Assembly: GCF_014946725.1 (NCBI RefSeq)
Contig: NZ_JACFXY010000005.1
Location: forward strand, 239,504 to 303,503
Direction of reading: 5' to 3'
Source of the DNA: Mixta mediterraneensis
Lineage (GTDB): Bacteria; Pseudomonadota; Gammaproteobacteria; Enterobacterales; Enterobacteriaceae
DNA: 64,000 nucleotides
This document shows positions 41,460-55,241 of this stretch, in pieces. Made by a program: the position numbers and the translations under genes. Every line of letters starts with the position of its first letter. Positions within the stretch are counted from its first letter, which is position 1. The notes under the pieces are model-generated. The model was given only the letters and a program-made list of their open reading frames with translations. It ran no database searches and had not been told where the DNA came from.

Positions 41460-41591
41460 TTAGTTTGCTGCGCGCGAAATGGCGCCACCTAAATGGGAGA
41501 CATCTTCGCCAAAACCGTGGAATGTGTTGCAGGCGCTCAACGCGGAGGAGACCAGCAACGCGAACGCGATAAATTTTGCCAGTTTTTTCAT
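41460..41591 (-). CDS. ecnA: Entericidin A-like lipoprotein
   Basis: 43-residue lipoprotein: MKKLAKFIAFALLVSSA, lipobox ALSAC, then NTFHGFGEDVSHLGGAISRA, matching the EcnA pattern NTARGFGEDIKHLG-NSISRAAS. In E. coli EcnA is proposed as the antidote to EcnB. Located between efp and ecnB as in E. coli. Confidence 0.87.
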   Translation of the reverse strand: MKKLAKFIAFALLVSSALSACNTFHGFGEDVSHLGGAISRAAN

Positions 41592-41611
41592 TTTTTCTTA
41601 ACCCACGCAGT

Positions 41612-41639
41612 AAAAAGCGCACCGAATGATGCGCTTTTT
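41612..41639 (-). terminator. efp terminator
   Basis: A 10-bp stem (41612-41621 with 41630-41639) with an 8-base loop and a T-rich minus-strand arm, seven bases past the efp stop. Confidence 0.75.
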
Positions 41640-41645
41640 AGGGAC

Positions 41646-42212
41646 TTATTTTACGCGTGACACATATTCGCCAGAGCGCGTGTCAACTTTAACCACTTCG
41701 CCCTCTTGAACGAACAATGGCACTTTCACCACAGCACCGGTTGACAGCTTAGCTGGCTTACCGCCAGTCCCTGCGGTATCACCTTTCAGGCCAGGATCGG
41801 TCTCAACGATTTCTGCTTCGATAAATTTCGGTGGCTGAACCGCGATTGGGCGGCCGTTCCACAGCGTCACGATACATTCAGCATTGTCCTGCAACCATTT
41901 CGCTGCGTCAGCAACCGTCTTATCTTCAACCTGGAATTGCTCGAAGCTTTCCGGGTGCATAAAGTGGTAAAACTCACCGTCGTTGTACAGATAGTTCAGA
42001 TTGGTATCCATAACGTCTGCGCCTTCGGCAGAGTCGGTGGATTTGAACGTTTTCTCAACGCGGGAACCCGTCAGCAGGCGACGCATTTTAACGCGCGCAA
42101 AAGCCTGACCTTTGCCCGGCTTAACGAACTCACTGGATTCGATGGCATACGGCTCGCCTTCGAACATGATTTTAAGACCGGGACGGAAATCGTTGCTAGA
42201 ATAAGTCGCCAT
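41646..42212 (-). CDS. efp: Elongation factor P
   Basis: Relieves ribosome stalling at polyproline. 188 residues, the E. coli length. The beta-lysylation site is Lys34 in [10 protein letters not shown] by count, and the three OB-like domains end with [14 protein letters not shown]. Both modification enzymes EpmA and EpmB are encoded nearby; epmB diverges after 43 bases. Confidence 0.97.
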   Translation of the reverse strand: MATYSSNDFRPGLKIMFEGEPYAIESSEFVKPGKGQAFARVKMRRLLTGSRVEKTFKSTDSAEGADVMDTNLNYLYNDGEFYHFMHPESFEQFQVEDKTVADAAKWLQDNAECIVTLWNGRPIAVQPPKFIEAEIVETDPGLKGDTAGTGGKPAKLSTGAVVKVPLFVQEGEVVKVDTRSGEYVSRVK

Positions 42213-42255
42213 GAAGGCCCTCTACGAAAATTGATACTGGTACTTAGCCAAAAAA

Positions 42256-43284
42256 ATGGCACACATTGTAACCCTAAATACACCTTCCAGAGAAGATTGG
42301 TTGCAGCAACTTGCTGATGTTGTCACTGAACCTGATGAATTACTGCGAATTTTAGCCCTTGATCAGCATGCAGAACTGGTACAAGGTGCAGAAGCGCGGC
42401 GCCTTTTTGCGCTGCGCGTGCCGCGTGCGTTCATTGCCCGAATGAAAAAAGGGGATGGAAACGATCCGCTGCTGTTGCAGGTACTGACCAGTCGTCAGGA
42501 ATTCATTGATGCGCCAGGTTATAGCACCGATCCGCTGGATGAACAAAGCAGCGTTGTGCCCGGTTTACTACATAAGTATAAAAACCGTGCGCTTTTACTG
42601 GTAAAAGGGGGCTGTGGGGTAAATTGTCGCTACTGCTTCCGCCGCCATTTTCCTTATCAGGATAACCAGGGCAATAAACGCAACTGGCAGACTGCGCTGG
42701 ATTATATTGCAGCCCACCCGGAACTGGATGAGATCATTTTCTCCGGTGGCGACCCGTTAATGGCAAAAGATCATGAACTGGCATGGCTGGTTAACGCGCT
42801 GGAAAATATTCCACACCTGAAACGTCTGCGTATTCACAGCCGTCTGCCCGTAGTGATCCCCGCCCGCATCACCGAGTCATTATGCCATCTGTTGGGTGAA
42901 ACGCGCTTGCAGGTTCTGCTGGTCTCACATATCAATCATGCGCAGGAAATAGATGATGATCTGTACGACGCAATGCACAGGCTAAAACGCGCAGGGGTAA
43001 CATTACTCAACCAAAGCGTACTGCTGCGTGGCGTTAACGATAAGGCGCAAACGCTGGCTGCTTTAAGCAATGCGTTGTTCGACACCGGTATACTGCCCTA
43101 TTACCTGCACGTGCTGGACAAAGTGCAAGGCGCAGCACATTTCTTTGTTTCTGATGAAGAAGCGCGAGCGCTAATGCGTGATTTATTGCCGCTGGTATCA
43201 GGGTATCTGGTGCCGAAGCTGGCACGCGAAATTGGTGGAGAGCCGAGCAAAACCCCGCTCGATCTGCAATTACGACAGGAATAA
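42256..43284 (+). CDS. epmB: EpmB, lysine 2,3-aminomutase for EF-P
   Basis: Radical-SAM, PLP-dependent enzyme making (R)-beta-lysine for EF-P. 342 residues, as in E. coli. The radical-SAM cluster motif is GCGVNCRYCFRRHFPY (Cys at spacing x3 and x2), followed by IIFSGGDPLMAKDHEL. Late stretch ILPYYLHVLDKVQGAAHF is typical of KamA-like proteins. Divergent from efp. Confidence 0.97.
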   Translation: MAHIVTLNTPSREDWLQQLADVVTEPDELLRILALDQHAELVQGAEARRLFALRVPRAFIARMKKGDGNDPLLLQVLTSRQEFIDAPGYSTDPLDEQSSVVPGLLHKYKNRALLLVKGGCGVNCRYCFRRHFPYQDNQGNKRNWQTALDYIAAHPELDEIIFSGGDPLMAKDHELAWLVNALENIPHLKRLRIHSRLPVVIPARITESLCHLLGETRLQVLLVSHINHAQEIDDDLYDAMHRLKRAGVTLLNQSVLLRGVNDKAQTLAALSNALFDTGILPYYLHVLDKVQGAAHFFVSDEEARALMRDLLPLVSGYLVPKLAREIGGEPSKTPLDLQLRQE

Positions 43285-43310
43285 AAATGGCCGGCGTAAC
43301 ATCCGGCCAT
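43283..43310 (-). terminator. yjeI terminator
   Basis: An 8-bp stem (43287-43294 with 43303-43310), followed by TTTTTA on the minus strand, between the convergent epmB and yjeI. Confidence 0.7.
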
Positions 43311-43339
43311 CTGCAACAGATCTTCGCATAAAATTATGC

Positions 43340-43693
43340 CTAGCTTTGCGGGCATTTATACACTTGACCACTCATTTTGCTGTCGAGCGGGGCAAAGGCT
43401 GACAGCAGATTCTGTGTCGGGCTGGTTGCGCCATAAATGATGTTGCCCCCCATTTCCGCAGCGCGATTACGCAAATCGTTAGCGGCGCCACGCAGTGCGC
43501 TGGTATCGCCGCCTGCACCACTCAGCCAGTTGCTTTGTGAGCCGGTAATATTCCCCAGAAGCTGACATTCGCTGCCGGGTTGCTGATCGGTAAAGGTGAC
43601 TCGTTGACCGCCAGCAGATAATTGAGTTGAGCTGCTACAGCCCGCCAGCAATAACGCGCCAGCCGCCAGTCCGAGCAAGAGGTTAATCCGCAT
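43340..43693 (-). CDS. yjeI: YjeI-family lipoprotein (DUF4156)
   Basis: 117-residue predicted lipoprotein: MRINLLLGLAAGALLLAGC signal and lipobox, then CSSSTQLSAGGQ, GSECQLLGNITGSQSNWLSG, RGAANDLRNRAAEMGGN and a C-terminal GQVYKCPQS. The ATG at 43693 fits the signal peptide best. Same order as E. coli (epmB-yjeI-groL). Function unknown. Confidence 0.92.
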   Translation of the reverse strand: MRINLLLGLAAGALLLAGCSSSTQLSAGGQRVTFTDQQPGSECQLLGNITGSQSNWLSGAGGDTSALRGAANDLRNRAAEMGGNIIYGATSPTQNLLSAFAPLDSKMSGQVYKCPQS

Positions 43694-43832
43694 TGTAATC
43701 CCCATTTATTATCATCAGTTTTGGGTGGCAGCGTAGCAGAAAAGCGCACTTTTTTTCTGAACATTCATTGCCCTAATCCCGTTAAGCCGAACTATTGCGC
43801 CACTACTTATACTATTTTCCGTCCCAAAAGAA

Positions 43833-43862
43833 AAACCCCCGACCGTTTCCGATCGGGGGTTT
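43833..43862 (-). terminator. groSL terminator
   Basis: A 10-bp stem (43833-43842 with 43853-43862), 10-base loop and T run on the minus strand, 25 bases past the groL stop. Confidence 0.85.
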
Positions 43863-43886
43863 CGCGACTTAAGCAGTCAACGGCAA

Positions 43887-45548
<1,662 letters not shown>

Positions 45549-45584
45549 TTAAATTCGTTTCGTTCAGTGAATTACGCGTAAAGA

Positions 45585-45905
<321 letters not shown>

Positions 45906-45961
45906 TCATTCATTTTGGGGTTGAACGCCGGGCTGCATGGCTACCGGCTTGTGACGAGAGA

Positions 45962-45989
45962 GGTAGGGGCGGGATCGGAGGCTTTCAAG
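45962..45989 (-). promoter_or_regulatory. Predicted Sigma32 promoter of groSL
   Basis: On the minus strand CTTGAAA (45989-45983) is followed after about 12 bases by a C-rich GCCCCTACC (-10 region, 45970-45962), then CTCTCTCGTCAC, which resembles the E. coli groE start region. It is about 85 bases upstream of groS. Confidence 0.7.
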
Positions 45990-46083
45990 TGCCCAAACGA
46001 CAAATTTTTTACTTAAATGTGATAACTGGTCACTTTTCATCCAATTCACGCCCTGTTCACACGCAAATGTGGGCTGGATAAAC

Positions 46084-46112
46084 AAAAAACGCGACATCTC
46101 TGTCGCGTTTTT
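46084..46112 (-). terminator. fxsA terminator
   Basis: An 8-bp stem (46089-46096 with 46101-46108), TCTC loop, A run on one side and T run on the other, ten bases past the fxsA stop. It is symmetrical enough to work in both directions. Confidence 0.8.
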
Positions 46113-46122
46113 ACCGTTTCAT

Positions 46123-46587
46123 CTATTCACGATCGTTGGGATCGTCTTTGTACTCTATCCCGTCACTATTCTTGCGCTCAAATTCGCCATCCATAGTGTA
46201 ACCACTATCGGGTCCCGCACCCGGCCCACGCCAGACGCGCAGGTGGGGCATCAGTTTAAGCGTCAAATGCTTCTGCACTGGTGGCAACAGCAACAGCAAA
46301 CCAAGAAAGTCCGTTAAAAAACCGGGGAGTAACAGCAAGAAACCAGAGATGATCAGCGAAACGCTTTTAATCATCTCCCTGGCTGGGCTTTCATTACGCG
46401 CCAGTTTCTCCTGCATCATCATGAAATTCTTCATGCCCTGATTTTTCACCAGCGACACACCAACGCAGGAAGTAAAAATCACCAGTAACAAGGTGAATAG
46501 CACACCAATGACGTGCGCAACCTGGATAAATAGCGATATTTCAACCCAGGCCAAAACGAATAAGATCACTAACGGTAACCAGCGCAC
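46123..46587 (-). CDS. fxsA: FxsA, inner-membrane protein
   Basis: Membrane protein whose overproduction suppresses F exclusion of phage T7 in E. coli. I chose the GTG at 46587, because AGGAG lies about eight bases upstream and the following RWLPLVILF matches the E. coli N-terminus; the open frame extends 30 codons further without similarity. That gives 154 residues (E. coli 158). Hydrophobic segments and MIKSVSLIISGFLLLLPGFL, DFLGLLLLLPPVQKHLTLKL are conserved; the C-terminus is hydrophilic. Confidence 0.92.
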   Translation of the reverse strand: MRWLPLVILFVLAWVEISLFIQVAHVIGVLFTLLLVIFTSCVGVSLVKNQGMKNFMMMQEKLARNESPAREMIKSVSLIISGFLLLLPGFLTDFLGLLLLLPPVQKHLTLKLMPHLRVWRGPGAGPDSGYTMDGEFERKNSDGIEYKDDPNDRE

Positions 46588-46931
46588 CGGGTACTCCTGT
46601 AAGTTGTGGCCGCCCGGCATCATACCAGGCAGCAAAAAACCTTCATCAAAATGATGGTATAAAAAAGAGATGGGCACCTGCCGTTACAATTTCAACCGAT
46701 CCCGCCAAATTTTCATGCTGGCGTTAATTTTGTGACCAACTTCGCATATCGTTAAGCTGGGGCCATCGGTAAGGCGATCTGCATTCACGCTTTGCTGACG
46801 CATCAGAATATGATCGTGCTCACTCGCCCGAATACGGATAAAATATCGGTTCTGGCATTCCACGACAAAATAAATCACATCTCCTGTGTTAGTTAGCGGC
46901 AATTCATAGCGACAACAATAAGAAGGTTATC
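46588..46931. other. fxsA-aspA intergenic regulatory region
   Basis: About 340 bases between divergent genes. It holds the fxsA leader and the aspA promoter region. A 72-codon minus-strand frame (46684-46902) has no recognisable similarity, and I regard it as chance. Confidence 0.55.
46731..46746. promoter_or_regulatory. Candidate CRP site upstream of aspA
   Basis: TGTGA, six bases, then TCGCA: one mismatch from the consensus TGTGA-N6-TCACA. aspA is CRP-activated in E. coli, but this site is about 190 bases from the start codon, so its use is uncertain. Confidence 0.4.
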
Positions 46932-48368
46932 ATGGCGGACAACATTCGTATCGAAGAAGACCTATTAGGTATGCGCGAAGTGCCAGCAGACGCCTATTAT
47001 GGCGTTCATACTCTGCGTGCGATTGAAAATTTCTCTATTAGCAGCAGCAGAATCAGCGATATTCCTGAGTTCGTTCGCGGCATGGTGATGGTAAAGAAAG
47101 CGGCAGCAATGGCCAATAAAACGCTAAAAACCATTCCGCGCAATATTGCTGATACCATCATTCAGGCTTGCGATGAAGTCCTGAATAACGGTCGTTGCAT
47201 GGATCAGTTCCCGGTTGACGTCTATCAGGGCGGTGCTGGCACCTCGGTGAACATGAACACCAATGAAGTGCTGGCGAATATCGGCCTGGAATTGATGGGA
47301 CATCAAAAAGGCGAATACCAGTATCTGAATCCCAACGATCACGTGAATAAATGCCAGTCAACCAATGATGCCTATCCAACCGGTTTCCGCATCGCGGTTT
47401 ACAGTTCAATCCTGAAGCTGCTCGACGGCATCAACCAGCTAAGCGAAGGTTTTCAGCATAAGGCTGATGAGTTCCAGACTATCCTGAAGATGGGTCGCAC
47501 TCAGTTGCAAGATGCCGTACCAATGACGCTCGGTCAGGAATTCCATGCCTTTAGCGTGCTGTTAAATGAAGAGACCAAAAGCATTTTGCGCACGGCTGAA
47601 TTGCTGCTGGAAGTCAACCTCGGGGCGACGGCCATAGGAACACGCCTGAATACGCCGGACGGTTATCAGCATCTGGCTGTGCAGCATTTGGCGGAGGTCA
47701 GTAAGCTGCCCGTCGCGCCAGCTGAAGATTTGATTGAAGCCACCTCCGACTGCGGCGCTTACGTTATGGTGCACTCTTCGCTTAAACGTCTGGCGGTTAA
47801 GTTGTCCAAAATTTGTAATGACCTGCGCCTGCTTTCATCCGGCCCACGGGCAGGACTAAACGAAATTAACCTACCGGAACTGCAAGCGGGTTCGTCGATC
47901 ATGCCAGCTAAAGTCAACCCTGTCGTACCGGAAGTGGTGAATCAGGTGTGCTTCAAAGTAATCGGTAACGATACCACTGTCACCATGGCGTCAGAAGCAG
48001 GTCAGCTACAGCTGAATGTGATGGAGCCGGTGATTGGTCAGGCGCTGTTCGAATCCGTCAGCATCCTGACCAACGCCTGTTATAACCTGCTGGAAAAGTG
48101 CATTAAGGGGATCACCGCCAACAAAGCAGTGTGCGAAGCATACGTATTCAATTCTATTGGTATTGTGACTTACCTTAATCCATATATCGGCCATCACAAC
48201 GGCGACATCGTTGGGAAAATCTGTGCAGAAACCGGAAAAAGCGTGCGTGAAGTGGTGCTGGAACGCGGCCTGCTGACTGAAAGTGAGCTGGACGATATTT
48301 TTTCGGTACAGAATCTGATGTACCCGGTTTACAAAGCTAAGCGCTATACCGACGAAAACGAGCAGTAA
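46932..48368 (+). CDS. aspA: AspA, aspartate ammonia-lyase
   Basis: Converts L-aspartate to fumarate and ammonia; class-II fumarase/aspartase family. 478 residues, the E. coli length. The family signature [11 protein letters not shown] is intact, as are [17 protein letters not shown] and [10 protein letters not shown]. dcuA follows after about 100 bases, giving the E. coli aspA-dcuA pair for aspartate/fumarate exchange. Confidence 0.97.
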   Translation: MADNIRIEEDLLGMREVPADAYYGVHTLRAIENFSISSSRISDIPEFVRGMVMVKKAAAMANKTLKTIPRNIADTIIQACDEVLNNGRCMDQFPVDVYQGGAGTSVNMNTNEVLANIGLELMGHQKGEYQYLNPNDHVNKCQSTNDAYPTGFRIAVYSSILKLLDGINQLSEGFQHKADEFQTILKMGRTQLQDAVPMTLGQEFHAFSVLLNEETKSILRTAELLLEVNLGATAIGTRLNTPDGYQHLAVQHLAEVSKLPVAPAEDLIEATSDCGAYVMVHSSLKRLAVKLSKICNDLRLLSSGPRAGLNEINLPELQAGSSIMPAKVNPVVPEVVNQVCFKVIGNDTTVTMASEAGQLQLNVMEPVIGQALFESVSILTNACYNLLEKCIKGITANKAVCEAYVFNSIGIVTYLNPYIGHHNGDIVGKICAETGKSVREVVLERGLLTESELDDIFSVQNLMYPVYKAKRYTDENEQ

Positions 48369-48472
48369 AGCGTAAAATTTTCCTTGAAGACACATCGCGA
48401 TCAACGTGGCGTGCCTTTTTTTTTGCCAGGCTACACGCCATTTTTAGCAGATCGTCCCTGGGGAGTGACAGG

Positions 48473-49774
48473 ATGATATTCTTTGAACTGTTCATAGTTT
48501 TACTGGCAATCTGGTTAGGCGCGCGTTTGGGCGGCATTGGCATTGGTTTCGCCGGTGGCTCAGGCGTATTGATCCTGACGTTATTTTGCGGCATGAAGCC
48601 CGGCGTGATCCCCTTTGACGTCATTGAAATTATCATGGCGGTCATAGCCGCGCTTGCGGCTATGCAGGTGGCGGGCGGCATGGACTATCTGGTCAATCTT
48701 GCCGAGCGCCTGCTGCGCCGCCCTCCTCGCTATGTCACCTTTCTCGCGCCGCTGGTCACTTACGTGATGACGCTGTTGGCAGGCACCGGCCATACCGCGT
48801 TCTCTACGCTGCCCGTGATAGCCGAAGTTGCCAAAGAGCAAGGCGTGCGCCCTTCCCGGCCGCTATCCATTGCTGTGGTGGCGTCGCAAATTGCCATTAC
48901 GGCTTCGCCGACCTCCGCTGCGGTGGTATTTTTCGCTACGCTGCTTGAGCCGCGCGGCGTCAGTTATATCGCGCTGCTGGCGGTGGCGATTCCTTCCACG
49001 ATGGTTGGTATTTTTCTCGCCGCCCTGCTCACCAATTTCCTCGGAAAAGAGCTGAAAGATGATGAAGTTTATCAGGCACGTTTAGCCAAGGGAGAAGTGA
49101 GTCTGCGTGGCACCAGCGTATTCACCGCGAAGCCTGGCGCGAAAAAATCGGTTCTGTTGTTTTTGATCGGCATTGTGGCCGTGGTTTTCTACGCCACTGC
49201 CACGAGCGAAAGCGTCGGCCTAATCGCCAGTCCTGTGTTGCCGCGTAACGAAGCCATTGTGGTGTTTATGCTGACCATCGCGACACTAATCAGCTTAACC
49301 TGCAAAGTGGATAGCGGTGAAATCCTCAGTGCCAGCACGTTTAAATCCGGTATGAGCGCCTGTATCTGCGTGATGGGCGTCGCCTGGCTGGGTGACACTT
49401 TTGTTAAAACACACCTTAACGATATTCAGGCAGTAGCAGGTAATATGCTGCAAACCTACCCGTGGTTACTGGCGCTGGTGCTGTTCTTTGCCGCGACGCT
49501 ACTTTATTCACAGGCAGCCACCACCAAAGCCTTGATGCCCGCCGCGCTACTGCTCGGGGTTTCGCCGCTCACGGCTATTGCTTCATTCGCCGCCGTTTCG
49601 GCCCTGTTTGTTTTACCGACCTATCCTACTTTGTTGGCCGCGGTCGAAATGGACGACACCGGTTCCACCCGCATTGGCAAGTATGTGTTTAATCACTCCT
49701 TTATTATTCCCGGCGTGGTTGCCATTGCGCTTTCCGTCCTGTTCGGCTTTATATTTGGCGGGCTTGTTTTATAG
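48473..49774 (+). CDS. dcuA: DcuA, C4-dicarboxylate transporter
   Basis: Inner-membrane aspartate/fumarate/succinate antiporter, 433 residues as in E. coli DcuA, with ten or more hydrophobic segments. Conserved stretches are GGIGIGFAGGSGVLIL, AGTGHTAFSTLPVIAEVAK and ITASPTSAAVVF. Start chosen at the ATG preceded by GGGGAGTGACAGG. In E. coli fumarate reductase is close by, but no frd genes occur in this window. Confidence 0.96.
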   Translation: MIFFELFIVLLAIWLGARLGGIGIGFAGGSGVLILTLFCGMKPGVIPFDVIEIIMAVIAALAAMQVAGGMDYLVNLAERLLRRPPRYVTFLAPLVTYVMTLLAGTGHTAFSTLPVIAEVAKEQGVRPSRPLSIAVVASQIAITASPTSAAVVFFATLLEPRGVSYIALLAVAIPSTMVGIFLAALLTNFLGKELKDDEVYQARLAKGEVSLRGTSVFTAKPGAKKSVLLFLIGIVAVVFYATATSESVGLIASPVLPRNEAIVVFMLTIATLISLTCKVDSGEILSASTFKSGMSACICVMGVAWLGDTFVKTHLNDIQAVAGNMLQTYPWLLALVLFFAATLLYSQAATTKALMPAALLLGVSPLTAIASFAAVSALFVLPTYPTLLAAVEMDDTGSTRIGKYVFNHSFIIPGVVAIALSVLFGFIFGGLVL

Positions 49775-49849
49775 CACCGTTACAACCTGTAAACCTTGTC
49801 GCCCGCTGAGCGTGCTATTATCGGCGCTCTTTTATTCAGGAGCCGCGTG

Positions 49850-50164
49850 ATGAATGCTGTCGTAATCCTTTGCACCGCCCCCGATCAGCCTTGTGCGCAA
49901 CAGCTTGCACAACAGGCGTTGACTGCCAAACTGGCAGCCTGCGTTACGCTGCTTCCTGGCGCGACCTCTTACTACATCTGGCAGGGCAAGCCCGAACAGA
50001 CGAATGAAGTGCAGATGCTGCTGAAGTGCGACAGCGCTCACCAGCAAGCACTGATGGATCTGCTTAAGCGCGCGCATCCTTACGATGTGCCCGAACTGCT
50101 GGCGCTGTCGGTTCAACATGGAGACAGTGAATACTTGTCATGGCTGCACGCATCTCTCGCCTAA
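49850..50164 (+). CDS. cutA: CutA, divalent-cation tolerance protein
   Basis: Trimeric PII-like protein first linked to copper tolerance. The ATG at 49850 ([12 protein letters not shown]) gives 104 residues, shorter at the N-terminus than E. coli CutA (112); an upstream in-frame ATG at 49796 is rejected. The core [20 protein letters not shown] and the C-terminal [15 protein letters not shown] are typical. The dsbD start lies inside its 3' end (25-base overlap). Confidence 0.95.
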   Translation: MNAVVILCTAPDQPCAQQLAQQALTAKLAACVTLLPGATSYYIWQGKPEQTNEVQMLLKCDSAHQQALMDLLKRAHPYDVPELLALSVQHGDSEYLSWLHASLA

Positions 50165-51840
50165 TAGCGCTGTGTTTCGCATTGCTTATCTGCCTGCAGG
50201 CGCAGGCTTCGCTTTTTTCTCCAAACAGCACCAGCCGTTTTGTGCCGGTCGATCAGGCATTCTCTTTTGATTTCAATCAGCAAGGCTCACAGCTCACGCT
50301 GAGCTGGAAGGTAAAATCTGGCTATTATCTTTATCGCCAGCAAATTCACGTCACGCCACAAAAAGCACGGATCGCACCGCTGAATTTGCCGCCTGGACAG
50401 CCGCATAAAGATGAGTTCTATGGAAAAAGCGAGATCTATCCAACGGACGTAACGGTGCCGATCACGCTGCATCAGGCCACACAGGGGGCAACTGTCAGTG
50501 TTACGTATCAGGGCTGCGCGGCCGCCGGTTTCTGTTATCCACCAGAAACGCGTACTGTTCCGTTAAGTGCAGTTGCGGCTAACAGCGCACTGCCCCATGT
50601 CAGTGCGCAACCAGCTCTCGCCAGCCCGCTGCCGTTTTCACCCCTGTGGGCTTTGTTGATTGGGATTGGCGTGGCGTTTACACCTTGTGTGCTGCCAATG
50701 TACCCGCTGATTTCGGGGATCATCCTGGGTAGTCAACGCAACTATTCGCTGGGTCGATTGTTCGCCCTGGCAATGGTGTACGTGCAAGGTATGGCACTGA
50801 CTTATACGCTGCTGGGTGTGATCGTAGCGGCGGCCGGATTACGCTTCCAGGCCGCGTTACAGCATCCTTATGTGTTGATGGGATTATCAGGGCTGTTCAT
50901 CATTCTGGCGCTGTCGATGTTTGGCCTGTTTTCTTTGCAGCTACCGGCAAGTTTGCAAACGCGGCTGACGCTATGGAGCAATCGTCAGCAGGGCGGCGCG
51001 TTAACTGGCGTGTTCCTGATGGGCGCGCTGGCAGGATTAATTTGCTCGCCCTGCACTACCGCGCCGCTCAGCGCCATCCTTCTTTATATTGCGCAAAATG
51101 GAAATCCCTGGGCCGGCGCCGGAACGTTGTGGCTGTATGCGGTTGGCATGGGTTTGCCGTTAATTGCGGTAACCATGTTTGGCAATAAGTTGCTGCCGAA
51201 GAGCGGCCCGTGGATGCAAACGGTTAAAGAAGGATTTGGTTTTGTTATCCTGGCTTTGCCAGTGTTTTTGCTGGAACGGATAGTGGGTGACATCTGGGGA
51301 TTACGCCTGTGGAGCATACTTGGCGTAGCCTTTTTCGTATGGGCATTTAGCGTTAGCCTGCGCAACGGAAGTGGCAAATGGCGAGTAGTACAGATCCTGA
51401 TGCTTGCCGCAGCCTTAATCAGTGCGCGTCCTTTGCAGGATTGGGCTTTCGCGAGCAATACTTCGCAACAAAGCATCACGCGTCTACCTTTTACGCCGGT
51501 TCACTCAGCTTCCCAGCTCGACACGGCTTTACAACAGGCGCAAAACCGCATCACTATGGTCGATCTTTATGCCGACTGGTGCGTGGCCTGTAAAGAATTC
51601 GAAAAATATACGTTTAGCGATCCATCGATACGCGATGCACTGAGCAAGGTGCAGTTGCTGCAAGCTAATGTCACCGCTAACAGCCCCAGCGATAACGCAT
51701 TATTGCAGCATCTCCAGGTGCTGGGCTTGCCAACCATTCTGTTCTTCGACGCGAAAGGGAAAGAAATTCCCAACTCGCGTATCACGGGATTTCTCAATGC
51801 TGCTGACTTCCGTGCGCATTTGCAGAAACTCGACCCGTAA
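50140..51840 (+). CDS. dsbD: DsbD, thiol:disulfide interchange protein
   Basis: Carries electrons from thioredoxin across the inner membrane to DsbC, DsbG and CcmG. 566 residues (E. coli 565). Signal peptide, then alpha domain with [14 protein letters not shown]; eight-helix beta domain with [13 protein letters not shown] and [11 protein letters not shown]; thioredoxin-like gamma domain with [13 protein letters not shown] and [10 protein letters not shown]. Overlaps cutA. Followed by yjdC, as in E. coli. Confidence 0.97.
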   Translation: MAARISRLIALCFALLICLQAQASLFSPNSTSRFVPVDQAFSFDFNQQGSQLTLSWKVKSGYYLYRQQIHVTPQKARIAPLNLPPGQPHKDEFYGKSEIYPTDVTVPITLHQATQGATVSVTYQGCAAAGFCYPPETRTVPLSAVAANSALPHVSAQPALASPLPFSPLWALLIGIGVAFTPCVLPMYPLISGIILGSQRNYSLGRLFALAMVYVQGMALTYTLLGVIVAAAGLRFQAALQHPYVLMGLSGLFIILALSMFGLFSLQLPASLQTRLTLWSNRQQGGALTGVFLMGALAGLICSPCTTAPLSAILLYIAQNGNPWAGAGTLWLYAVGMGLPLIAVTMFGNKLLPKSGPWMQTVKEGFGFVILALPVFLLERIVGDIWGLRLWSILGVAFFVWAFSVSLRNGSGKWRVVQILMLAAALISARPLQDWAFASNTSQQSITRLPFTPVHSASQLDTALQQAQNRITMVDLYADWCVACKEFEKYTFSDPSIRDALSKVQLLQANVTANSPSDNALLQHLQVLGLPTILFFDAKGKEIPNSRITGFLNAADFRAHLQKLDP

Positions 51841-52019
51841 ACAAAACTGGTGTCAGGACACCGCCCGCGCATCACTACGGGCTCGCAGATCAGAGGAGAA
51901 TCACTTGCAACGTGAACAAATACTCGAGCATGCGTGTCGCTACCGATGTAAAACTGGCCCACCTGCCGATGTAAATCTGACCCACCTAGGGTAAAAATGG
52001 CAGTTTTAAGGCACTGCCA

Positions 52020-53833
<1,814 letters not shown>

Positions 53834-54557
53834 TTCAAAGGGGGTGGGTCAGTTTTACTTTGGCAGGGTGGGTCAGAATTCGATCGGTATTGACACATGC
53901 GCTGAACGTGCTTGAACAAAACGGCCTTGCTGCTACCACATCACTACAACAACTGGCGGACGATAGTACGTTTTCCGTTGAACAACTGCAGCGGTTCTGG
54001 CCCGATCGTGACGCCCTGTTATACGATGCGTTGCGCTATCACGGCCAGCAAATTGATACCTGGCGGCAACAAATTTTGTCAGATGATGCGCTGAGCCACG
54101 AACAAAAACTGATGGCACGTTATCAGGTATTGAGCGAACAAGTCAGTATTGGACGTTTTCCCGGCTGCCTGTTTATTGCCGCCTGTAGTTTCTATCCACA
54201 ATCCGATCAGCCAATACATCAGCTGGCAGAGCAGCAGAAACGTGCGTCATGGCAGTTCACCCATGATGTTTTAGTGGCGCTGGCGTTAGATAACCCGAGC
54301 ATGGTTGCAGACCAGATGGAGCTGATCCTTGAAGGCTGCCTGAGCAAGCTGTTGGTGAAGCGCCATATGCAGGATGTGAATATCGCGAAAAGCCTGGCGG
54401 AAGATGTTTTAAGTATCGCGCTGTGTCGTAAAAATGGCGCGTTAGCCTGATGTTTCATCACCTTTGCCTGAAATTCAGGCAATCAGTCACGTTTCCCCAG
54501 GTTTTTTCATGAAAGCCGTTGACGACCCGCAGCCTTTACGGTTTAATGCGCCCCGTT

Positions 54558-54633
54558 GCCCGAATAGCTCAGTCGGTAGAGCAGGGGATTGAAAATCCCC
54601 GTGTCCCTGGTTCGATTCCGGGTTCGGGCACCA
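54558..54633 (+). tRNA. pheU: tRNA-Phe (GAA)
   Basis: 76 nt with encoded CCA. It differs from E. coli tRNA-Phe at only a few paired positions in the acceptor and T stems. Acceptor stem GCCCGAA pairs with TTCGGGC; anticodon GAA at 54591-54593; T-loop TTCGATT. It lies after yjdC, the pheU position in E. coli, a common island attachment site. Confidence 0.97.
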
Positions 54634-54757
54634 TACATCGAAGCACACTGGTTAGCAATGAGATCTCTAATGGGTGTCTAAACGAAGAGGGTGTTCAAAG
54701 CAACGATGACTGCATTTGAAGGTGCATCATCCAGGATTGAACATAAAAATCTTCATG

Positions 54758-54791
54758 AAAGGGTATCAGTTCACGCTGATACCCTTTTTTT
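54758..54791 (+). terminator. Terminator downstream of tRNA-Phe
   Basis: A 12-bp stem (54758-54769 with 54775-54786), 5-base loop and T run, about 125 bases past the tRNA. Confidence 0.85.
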
Positions 54792-54912
54792 GTTATCAAT
54801 CTTAAACCATCTCCCATGGAGGTGGTGATCGTTCATGTGGGGCTTTGCCCGTAGAATGCTCATGCTAAATACTGTCCCGGTTTGTTACCAGCAAATCAGG
54901 GGGGTAAATAGC

Positions 54913-55027
54913 ATGAGCAGATATGAATCCGCTTCCCACGTATTCTGTCGCTGTCAGTATCATCTCATATGGATCCTGGAGTACAGATACAAAATCCTTA
55001 AAGGCAATCTCGGTAAAGCGCTCTACA
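54913..55027 (+). pseudogene. IS200-like transposase fragment (5' end)
   Basis: About 38 codons read MSRYESASHVFCRCQYHLIW then KYRYKIL-like EYRYKILKGNLGKALY, the N-terminus of an IS200/IS605-type TnpA. The similarity stops abruptly near 55027, where an IS66-like segment begins in the same frame. Confidence 0.75.
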
Positions 55028-55173
55028 GATACCGCGAAGGCGTTTACATATCTGCTGAAGCAGTGGGACGCGCTGAACCAGCACTGCAGCAACAGCTGGG
55101 CTGGGCCGAAATCGACAGCAACATTGCGGAAAACGCACTACGTAGCGTTGCCCTGGGACGCAAAAACTGGCTG
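55028..55173 (+). pseudogene. IS66-like transposase fragment, frameshifted
   Basis: A piece of the C-terminal part of an IS66 TnpC: TAKAFTYLLKQWDALNQHC in one frame, then AEIDSNIAENALRSVALG with RKNWL in the next, with the shift at about 55090-55110. Both ends are cut, so it is a remnant. Confidence 0.75.
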
Positions 55174-55241
55174 AGATCGTCAGGGGTTTCGAGATTTTTG
55201 GCCAGTTCGTTAGCCAGAGCCTGCAACTGTTTTTCGTCCAT
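55174..55241 (-). pseudogene. IS256-like transposase fragment (5' end)
   Basis: On the minus strand MDEKQLQALANELAKNLETP and DDLSQ match the N-terminus of IS256-family transposases. The frame then runs into the IS66-like segment and loses similarity. Confidence 0.65.

Noticed and set aside
46684..46902. 72-codon minus-strand frame over the aspA promoter region
   Set aside because: No recognisable similarity, no clear ribosome-binding site, and it lies over the intergenic regulatory region.
54558..54633. Phage attachment site with integrase beside tRNA-Phe
   Set aside because: No integrase gene and no second copy of the tRNA 3' end were found in the window, so an att site is not reported as a feature.
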